A stretch of 64,000 nucleotides of DNA from Hymenobacter siberiensis (GTDB taxonomy: Bacteria > Bacteroidota > Bacteroidia > Cytophagales > Hymenobacteraceae), in the NCBI RefSeq assembly GCF_018967845.1, contig NZ_JAHLZZ010000001.1, forward strand, positions 806,001-870,000. The letters run 5' to 3'. Every line of letters starts with the position of its first letter. Within the stretch, counting starts at the first letter, position 1. Of the stretch, positions 58,126 to 64,000 are shown piece after piece. The notes under the pieces were generated by a model that worked only from the letters and a program-made list of their open reading frames with translations, was not told where the DNA came from and did not search any database. The position numbers and the translations under genes were made by a program.

Positions 58126-61100
58126 CTAGCGGCGCACCTCTACCCAGCCTTTGGCGCGGCGGTCGTCGGCGTCGCGCAGCTGGTAGTAGTAGATGCCGTC
58201 GGGCAGGCCAGCGGCGTCCCAGTTGTTGTGGTAATTGTTGGTTTGGTACACGCGCTGGCCCCAGCGGGTGTACACTTCCAGCGATGCCGGCCGGCAGCTG
58301 AAGCGGGGCTGGAAGGCCTGGTTGGTGGCGTCGCCGTTGGGGGTGATGATGTTGGGCATGAACACGTCGCCCACTTCTACGGGCGAGAAGCCGGTGAGTA
58401 CCTCGCAGTTACCGTAGCGGGCCGTGAGGGTAACGCGATACGTGCCGGGCTGGGTGTAGCGGTGGGTGGGCTCAGCAGCGGTGCTGGGCTCGCTGCCATC
58501 GCCAAAATCCCAGCGGTAGGTGGCATGCGGGGCCAGCAGCACCGGCGAGAGCGGGCAGTCGAACGGCGCGAGGCCGGCGTAGCGCGGCGCGGCGGCGCAC
58601 TCCGGCAGGTTCAGGCCCACATCCTGCGATGATACGGGGGCCAGCACCACCGTGCGGGTGGCTGTGGCCTGGCAGGGGCCCTGCGTCACGGTGTAGATGA
58701 GCGGAAATACGCCGCCCCGGTTGCCGGTATTGGGCGGGGTGAAAAAGCCGCCGGCCGTGACGCCCGTGCCACTCCACACGCCGCCGGCCGGCGCGTAGCC
58801 GCGCAGCTGGAAGGGCTGCCGCAGGTCGGCGCACAGGGTGGTGTCGCGGCCGGGCGTGATGACGGGCAGGCGGTTCACCACCACCTGCTGGCTGAGGGTG
58901 CCGCAGCCCAGCGAATCGGTAATGCTGTAGGTGAGCGTGTGGGTGCCCGTGCCGGCCGCGGCTGGGTCGAAGCGGCCGTTGCTCACGCCGGGTCCGCTGA
59001 AGGTGCCGCCGGCCGGCGTGGCCGCCAGGGTCACCGCCGCGCCCACTATGCACTGCGTAGGCACGGGCGCAAACGTGGGCACCACCGGCGGGGCCACCAC
59101 GTAGCGCACGCGGCGGGTGCTCAGGCAAATGCCGGCGGTGGCCACCGTATAGTTGAGGACGTAGTACCCCGGCCCCACGGCCGTGGGCACGAAGCGGTAG
59201 CCGCCGCCCACGGCCGCCTGCACGCCCGGCCCGGCCCACACGCCCCCGGCCGGGCTGCCAGCCAGGGCCACGGGGCCATTGTCGAGGCATAGGTAGCGGC
59301 TTGGGCCGGCGTCGGCCTGCAGTACTTCAAAATTCATTTTGAAGGCGCCGTTGTTGCAGTTCGAACTGCCGTTGCGCACGGTGTAGGTGCCCGCGCCCGG
59401 CGGCAGCGGGAAGCTCTGAGTGCTGCCGCAGCTGGCGCATACGGCCTGGTACACCACGCCGCGCTTATCGAAGCGCGAGGTGCCACCATCCACGTGCTCG
59501 GGCACGCCGTTCTGGCCGAAAAAGGTGGCGTACTCCAGCTTCGCCATGCCGGCCGAGAATTCGGCCAGGTAAAAATCGGAGCCGTCGGTGGTGGTCTGGA
59601 GGGCTCCGGCGGTGGTGGGCAGGCCGTTGGTGCTGCCGCCCAGGTAGCCGCCGCTCCGGCCGTTCACCTGCCCGCCCCAGCCGCTGACGTACACCCGCTC
59701 GCAGTCATCGACCAGAAAAGCCGTGGGTACCAGGTTGGGGCCGTTGGTATTGCTCCCGCTGCCAAACGCCGTGCTGTAGAGGCTGGTGGTGAGGTCTTTG
59801 TTCAGCTTTTGAATAAACTGCGTGCCGTTGGGCGTGGCGTAGAGGCCCAGTGTAGTGGGGTATTGTCCCAGCGTCTGGCCCAGTAGGTAGGCATCGCCAT
59901 CGGCATCGAGCTGTAATAAAAAGGCTTGGTCGTAGGCACTGGTGCCCACGTAGCTGCTGCGTTCGAGGGTGCGGCCATCGGCGCTGATGCGGGCCACGAA
60001 GCCATCGGTGGCGCCGCCCTGGTAACTGCCTCGGAACGTGCCGGCCGTGACCGGGAAATCGCGCGAGGTGGTGCCGCCGCACACGTACACCCGTCCCTGG
60101 GCATCGCGCTGCATCGAGTAGGCAGCATCGGAACCGGTGCCGCCCAAAAAGCCGCCCCAGAGCATAACGTTCAGATTTGCCGATAATTTGCAGACCATCG
60201 CATCGGAGCCCGTGCCCGTAGCCAGGGTACCATTGAACCCGCCACTCTGGTTCGCCAATGGGAAATTGCGCGAGCTGGTGGAGGAGGCCACGTACACGTT
60301 GCCGGCGTCGTCGAGCAGCACATCGCCCCGGAAGCAGTCGCCGTAGTTGGCGGCCAGCGCAAAGCCGCTCGATACGCCGTCGTTGCCGCTGCCGCCGAGG
60401 TAGGTGCTGGCCAGCAGGCGGCTGCCATCGGCGCTGAAGCGGGTCACGACGAGGTCGGAGCCGTTGGGCATGTCGTACGGAAAGCCGTCGGTGAAAGGGT
60501 CGAGGGATGAGCCGCCTCCGAAGAAGCGCTGCCAGGCCCCCGTTGTGGTGGGATAGTTGGTTGACGAGGTGCTGCCCAGCACCACCAGCTCGTTCTGCGC
60601 GTTCACCACCAGGCTGTGCGGAAACTCGCTGCTGTTGCCGCCCAGGTAGGTGGCCCACACCCGAGCCGTCGCACCGCTCACGCTGGTGTTGTACTTGATA
60701 ATGCCCATGTCCTCCACGCTGCTGAAGGCGGCGTAGAACGCGCCGGGCGTGGCCGGGTAGGTGCCGCCCAAATTGCTGGCCACAATGCCGCCCGAATACA
60801 TATTGCCCGCGTTGTCATAAGTCGCGGTGAAGCCCCAGTTATCGGCCGTCGAGCCGGTGAGGGTGGAGAACTGGACCGTGGGGTCGATGGTCAGGGCGCG
60901 GGCGTGGTCGTAGGCGCCCAGGGCGAAGGTGAGGGTGCGGCCCGTGAGCACGTAGCGGCAGGCCACGGCCTGGCGCTGCCCGGCGGCATCGAGCTGCCAG
61001 GCCTGCGGGGCCAGCTCGGTAGTAGTGCCCACCGTGGTTTTAATAACGAGGTTGCCGGCCGCGTCCAGGCGCAGGGCGCTGGCCCCGTCGTAGCGCAGGG

Positions 61101-61656
61101 CCACGCGGGTGGGGTTGGCGCGGGGAGCCAGCAGCACATCGTATTCGAGCTGCTTACCAATATTTTCATACAGCGTCAGGTCGATTCCCGGCCACAGGCT
61201 GGTGTAGCGCAGCCGCCGAAACGCGCCCACGTGGCTGGCCCAGCGCCGGCTGTCGTTGCCGATGAAGTAGTTGCGCTCGCCGGCCGTGGGTGTTTCGGCC
61301 GTGAGGCGGGCGCGGGCGTTGGCCTGCTCGAAGTGCACGGTGTAGGAGTGGGCCGCGATGCTGTCGGCTTTGGCCTTGCCGCCGCTGGGGCGGGGCGCGC
61401 CATCGTGGTGGTGCAGGGCGGCGGGGTCCAGGAAGGCGTAGGTGAGGGCCGTGGGCAGCACGAACAGCGTGCCGGCCGGCAGGGTAGCCTCGTAGCGCAC
61501 GCGGCCATCCCACTGGCCTTTGTTCTGCACAAATTCGAGGCTGGAGCCGGTGGGGGCAGTGGCCGCGCCCCGTGCCGCCTGCGCCGGGCACGATAGGGCA
61601 GCACAACCTACTAAAGCCAGCACAAAGCGGCCCAACGAGCGGAGAGGTATCGGCAT
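58126..61656 (-). CDS. Large T9SS-secreted beta-propeller protein with type-B sorting domain
   Basis: ATG 61656 gives 1176 residues. After a signal peptide (ending SCPAQA) comes a DUF7948-like domain (FVQNKGQWDGRVRYEATLPA, NYFIGNDSRRWASHVGAF, SLWPGIDLTLYENIGKQLEY). SBBP-type propeller repeats follow to about residue 670 (YLGGSGNDGVSSGFALAANY, FLGGTGSDAAYSMQRDAQGR, VYVSGWGGQV). Ig-like/PKD segments come next (YRWDFGDGSEPSTAAEPTHR), and the C-terminus is the gliding-motility type-B sorting domain (FMPNIITPNGDATNQAFQPR, SLEVYTRWGQRVYQ, PDGIYYYQL). It should cross the outer membrane by T9SS and stay at the surface or be released. Confidence 0.92.
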   Translation of the reverse strand: MPIPLRSLGRFVLALVGCAALSCPAQAARGAATAPTGSSLEFVQNKGQWDGRVRYEATLPAGTLFVLPTALTYAFLDPAALHHHDGAPRPSGGKAKADSIAAHSYTVHFEQANARARLTAETPTAGERNYFIGNDSRRWASHVGAFRRLRYTSLWPGIDLTLYENIGKQLEYDVLLAPRANPTRVALRYDGASALRLDAAGNLVIKTTVGTTTELAPQAWQLDAAGQRQAVACRYVLTGRTLTFALGAYDHARALTIDPTVQFSTLTGSTADNWGFTATYDNAGNMYSGGIVASNLGGTYPATPGAFYAAFSSVEDMGIIKYNTSVSGATARVWATYLGGNSSEFPHSLVVNAQNELVVLGSTSSTNYPTTTGAWQRFFGGGSSLDPFTDGFPYDMPNGSDLVVTRFSADGSRLLASTYLGGSGNDGVSSGFALAANYGDCFRGDVLLDDAGNVYVASSTSSRNFPLANQSGGFNGTLATGTGSDAMVCKLSANLNVMLWGGFLGGTGSDAAYSMQRDAQGRVYVCGGTTSRDFPVTAGTFRGSYQGGATDGFVARISADGRTLERSSYVGTSAYDQAFLLQLDADGDAYLLGQTLGQYPTTLGLYATPNGTQFIQKLNKDLTTSLYSTAFGSGSNTNGPNLVPTAFLVDDCERVYVSGWGGQVNGRSGGYLGGSTNGLPTTAGALQTTTDGSDFYLAEFSAGMAKLEYATFFGQNGVPEHVDGGTSRFDKRGVVYQAVCASCGSTQSFPLPPGAGTYTVRNGSSNCNNGAFKMNFEVLQADAGPSRYLCLDNGPVALAGSPAGGVWAGPGVQAAVGGGYRFVPTAVGPGYYVLNYTVATAGICLSTRRVRYVVAPPVVPTFAPVPTQCIVGAAVTLAATPAGGTFSGPGVSNGRFDPAAAGTGTHTLTYSITDSLGCGTLSQQVVVNRLPVITPGRDTTLCADLRQPFQLRGYAPAGGVWSGTGVTAGGFFTPPNTGNRGGVFPLIYTVTQGPCQATATRTVVLAPVSSQDVGLNLPECAAAPRYAGLAPFDCPLSPVLLAPHATYRWDFGDGSEPSTAAEPTHRYTQPGTYRVTLTARYGNCEVLTGFSPVEVGDVFMPNIITPNGDATNQAFQPRFSCRPASLEVYTRWGQRVYQTNNYHNNWDAAGLPDGIYYYQLRDADDRRAKGWVEVRR

Positions 61657-61837
61657 AGAAACGCCAGAGGCAGAAAGGAGTGGAAAGGCAAAGATTGGAA
61701 AAAAGCAGCGCCCGGCCCGCTCTGGGCGCGGACTATGGCCGGAATGGCAATCGCGCAAAATTCGTGCGCGTCTTGTGTGGCGTGGGCATGCAGTGCGAAG
61801 CGCCGCTTCGCACCTACTCGAAGCGGGGGGTGGCCGT

Positions 61838-61845
61838 TATCTTTG
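61838..61845 (+). promoter_or_regulatory. -7 box TATCTTTG before the exo/endonuclease gene
   Basis: A perfect TAnnTTTG lies 20 nt before the chosen GTG start, giving a leader of about 10-15 nt. No TTG is found at -33. Confidence 0.45.
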
Positions 61846-61865
61846 CGGGCTCCGTTGCTTGTACC

Positions 61866-63080
61866 GTGCGCCGCTCTTTCGCTTTCAAATTCACGTTGCT
61901 TACCCTGGCCTGGCTGCTGCTGGCCATTGCCTGCGAGCAGGTGCCCGCGCGGGTATTTTGGCCGGTGGTGTTTGGGGCGCTCACCACGCCGGTGGCGCTG
62001 GTATGCACGTTTGTGCTGGCGCTATACTGGCTGCGGCGCAACTGGCGCGTGGCGGTGCTGCCTATTGTGGCGCTGGGCCTCACCTGGCCGCATGTGCAGC
62101 GCGGGCTGGCGCTGCACGCGCCGCTTAATCGCGCTTCGCTTAATGAAGAATTAGGGATGAAGAATGAGGAATTGGGGACGAAAAAGGCGGAGGTGGGCAA
62201 GAACAAAATTCCTCATTCCTCATTCTTCATTCCTCATTCAAACGAAGTAAGCCTACTGTCGGCCAACGTGCGCATTTTCAATGTGTATGCCCAGCTGCGC
62301 GACCCGGATTTTGCCTCGTCCAAGGGCTTTGTGCGGTGGCTGGCCACCAGCCCCGCCGATGTGCTCTGCCTGCAGGAATACTACAACGAGCCGCTGGGCA
62401 ACAGCTTCGAGGCCAAGGTGTTCCACACCGAAGAGCGGCTGGGTCGCGGCAGTGGCCGCCACGCATTTGTGTCGCCCAGCCTCACCAATGCCATTGGGGC
62501 AGAGTTTGGGCTGGCTATTTTCTCGCGCTTTGCCATTGTGCGGCGCGGCACCATTGCCTTCGGCAAGCTCTCCCAAAACCACGCCATGTGGGCCGACCTG
62601 GCCCGCCCCGCCGGCCCCGGCCACTCCCAACCCGATACCATTCGCGTTTTCAACGTGCACCTGCAAAGCATGGCCATGGCTGAAAGCGACATTGCCACCG
62701 CCACCGAAAGCCGCGCCGGCCTGCGCCAGAAAGCCCCCAACCTCCTGCGCCGCTTCCGCAACGGGGCCGTGGCCCGGGGCGTGCAGGTCGATACCGTGCT
62801 GGCCCGCGTGGCCCGTTCGCCCTACCCCGTGCTGCTGGCCGGCGACACCAATGACCTGCCCTATTCCTACGTCTACGACCAACTGGCCGACCATATGCAG
62901 AACGCCTGGGCCACCGTGGGCTTCGGCATCGGGGCCACGTATAATGGCAAACTGCCCGGCCTGCGCATCGACCAGCAGTTTGCCAGCAAGCAGTGGCAGG
63001 TGCTGGGCTGTAAGGTGCATCGGGAAATCAAGTGGAGCGACCATTTCCCGGTCGAAGGGCTTTATCGGTTAATGGAGTAG
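61866..63080 (+). CDS. Membrane-anchored endonuclease/exonuclease/phosphatase family protein
   Basis: I chose GTG 61866 (404 residues), just after the box at 61838; the open frame begins at 61680 but gives a non-membrane extension. Three membrane helices (about 5-85) are followed by the EEP domain: LSANVRIFN, DVLCLQEYYNEP (Glu metal ligand), IRVFNVHLQSM, LLAGDTNDLPYSYVYD, and the final SDHFPVEGLY with catalytic Asp-His. Between helices and domain, residues about 90-125 (NEELGMKNEELG ... IPHSSFFIPHSNE) come from a palindromic DNA insert (62142-62238) that keeps the frame. The substrate may be nucleic acid or phospholipid head groups. Confidence 0.85.
   Translation: MRRSFAFKFTLLTLAWLLLAIACEQVPARVFWPVVFGALTTPVALVCTFVLALYWLRRNWRVAVLPIVALGLTWPHVQRGLALHAPLNRASLNEELGMKNEELGTKKAEVGKNKIPHSSFFIPHSNEVSLLSANVRIFNVYAQLRDPDFASSKGFVRWLATSPADVLCLQEYYNEPLGNSFEAKVFHTEERLGRGSGRHAFVSPSLTNAIGAEFGLAIFSRFAIVRRGTIAFGKLSQNHAMWADLARPAGPGHSQPDTIRVFNVHLQSMAMAESDIATATESRAGLRQKAPNLLRRFRNGAVARGVQVDTVLARVARSPYPVLLAGDTNDLPYSYVYDQLADHMQNAWATVGFGIGATYNGKLPGLRIDQQFASKQWQVLGCKVHREIKWSDHFPVEGLYRLME
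62142..62238. repeat. Palindromic element inside the exo/endonuclease gene
   Basis: Arms 62142-62173 and 62207-62238 are 32 nt with five mismatches (AATGAAGAATTAGGGATGAA against AATGAGGAATGAAGAATGAG on the complement). It adds about 32 residues between the membrane helices and the EEP domain without a stop. Confidence 0.75.
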
Positions 63081-63083
63081 TAC

Positions 63084-63118
63084 GATAACTCCCCTCCTTG
63101 GTAAGGAGGGGAGTTATC
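63084..63118. repeat. Perfect inverted repeat upstream of cysS
   Basis: GATAACTCCCCTCCTT (63084-63099) and its exact complement (63103-63118) flank GGT. It lies 3 nt after the previous stop and 7 nt before the cysS -7 box; there is no T-tract. It could end transcription or serve as an operator for cysS. Confidence 0.75.
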
Positions 63119-63125
63119 CTCCCGC

Positions 63126-63133
63126 TACCTTTG
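63126..63133 (+). promoter_or_regulatory. cysS -7 box TACCTTTG, 4 nt before ATG
   Basis: A perfect TAnnTTTG is followed by CACC and ATG, so the mRNA would be leaderless or nearly so. The arrangement matches that of the hydrolase at 51411. Confidence 0.6.
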
Positions 63134-63137
63134 CACC

Positions 63138-64000
63138 ATGTCGCTTCAGCTTTATAACACGCTTACCCGCAAGAAAGAAGAATTTCAGCCCGTGCACGCG
63201 CCCCAGGTGGGCGTGTACCTGTGCGGCCCCACCGTATACAGCGAAGCCCACCTGGGCAACGCCCGTGGCCCGGTGGTGTTCGACGTGCTCACGCGCTACC
63301 TGCGCCACCTGCAGTACCAGGTGCGCTACGTGCGCAATATCACCGACGTAGGCCACCTCGAAAGCGACGCCGATACCGGCGAGGACAAGATGGAAAAGGC
63401 CGCCCGCGCCGCCCGCATCGAGCCCATGCAGGTGGCCCAGCACTTCACCAACCGCTACCGCCAGCACATGCTGGGCCTGGGCTGCCTGCCGCCCGATATC
63501 GAGCCCCAGGCCAGCGGCCACATCATCGAGCAGATTCAGGTGATTGAGGAAATCATCGCCAATGGCCTGGCCTACGAAGTCAATGGCTCCGTTTATTTCG
63601 ACGTGCCGAAGTACGACGAGGAAGGCAAGCGCTACGGCAAGCTCTCGAACCGCAGCATTGAAGACCAGCTAGCCGGCACCCGCGCCAACCTCGAAGGCCA
63701 GAGTGAGAAGCGCAGCCCCCTCGATTTTGCCCTCTGGAAGAAGGCTTCGCCCGAGCACATCATGCGCTGGCCCTCGCCCTGGGGCGAGGGCTTTCCCGGC
63801 TGGCACCTGGAGTGCTCGGCCATGAGCCGCAAGTACCTCGGCGAGCTGAGTGACATTCACGGCGGCGGCCTCGACCTCATGTTCCCGCACCACGAATGCG
63901 AGATTGCGCAGAGCCAGGGCAGCCACTCGCATTCCGACGAGGCCCGCTTCTGGGTGCACAACAACATGATAACCGTGAACGGCACCAAGATGAGCAAGAG
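63138..64000 (+). CDS. cysS: Cysteinyl-tRNA synthetase, N-terminal part (runs off the right edge)
   Basis: ATG 63138 opens a frame that continues past the window. The class-I HIGH-type motif is EAHLGNARG (38-41 HLGN), and the zinc ligand C29 is in [22 protein letters not shown] and [11 protein letters not shown] supply the remaining zinc ligands. KMSK occurs at the edge (NGTKMSK). It charges tRNA-Cys. About the last 200 residues lie outside. Confidence 0.96.
   Translation, partial: MSLQLYNTLTRKKEEFQPVHAPQVGVYLCGPTVYSEAHLGNARGPVVFDVLTRYLRHLQYQVRYVRNITDVGHLESDADTGEDKMEKAARAARIEPMQVAQHFTNRYRQHMLGLGCLPPDIEPQASGHIIEQIQVIEEIIANGLAYEVNGSVYFDVPKYDEEGKRYGKLSNRSIEDQLAGTRANLEGQSEKRSPLDFALWKKASPEHIMRWPSPWGEGFPGWHLECSAMSRKYLGELSDIHGGGLDLMFPHHECEIAQSQGSHSHSDEARFWVHNNMITVNGTKMSK

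Noticed and set aside
63084-63118. T-box riboswitch before cysS
   Set aside because: The gap is under 60 nt, has only one simple hairpin and no T-box sequence; T-boxes are not typical of Bacteroidota.

Overview
The window comes from a GC-rich member of the Bacteroidota, most likely Hymenobacter or a close relative (Cytophagales). Four things support this: promoters of the Bacteroidota type (TTG, about 19 nt, TAnnTTTG), almost no Shine-Dalgarno sites, a large secreted protein with a type-B type IX secretion (T9SS) sorting domain, and a fused MurF-alanine racemase. The assignment is by inference; the 16S gene was read but not compared with any database.

Layout. 1-4053: the N-terminus of an OmpA/PorE-like lipoprotein, a conserved hypothetical, an Fe-S oxidoreductase pair and tRNA-Phe. 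4054-6400: a decayed T9SS-type adhesin, then four tandem rRNA promoters. 6411-11486: a complete rrn operon (16S, tRNA-Ile, 23S, 5S, terminator). 11598-12339: an IS1595-like element with a frameshifted transposase. 12512-23447: housekeeping and membrane genes (fasciclin protein, DnaJ-TPR protein, holin-like protein, GGGP synthase, tRNA-Thr, YfhO protein, PLP enzyme, GT-C-like protein, DUF4230, RecX). 23639-34248: a DUF5686 protein, an amidohydrolase, a ruined histidine kinase, an OxyR-like regulator and an M16 peptidase pair. 34492-37122: murF-alr. 37343-43899: a duplicated convergent module (alpha/beta-hydrolase-like protein plus CarboxypepD_reg-like protein) around an OmpA lipoprotein, with a short MITE-like element before the second copy. 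44072-46941: feoAB and a small protein. 46997-48179: transposase and kinase debris. 48306-64000: ammonium transporter, methyltransferase, hydrolase, porin, GIN-domain protein, KAS III, ArfB, MgtE, cyanophycinase, a T9SS propeller protein, an exo/endonuclease-like protein and the start of cysS.

Two themes stand out. First, many intergenic gaps, especially between convergent genes, hold long inverted repeats whose outer ends lie on or next to the stop codons. Several unrelated sequence families share this geometry and some arms keep base pairing despite changes. Second, related palindromic inserts sit in frame inside two apparently intact genes (murF-alr and the exo/endonuclease gene), which resembles the palindromic elements inside Rickettsia proteins. 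The two duplicated hydrolases also lack the expected serine nucleophile (GHGEG instead of GHSEG). No CRISPR array, recognisable prophage or classical defence island was seen.
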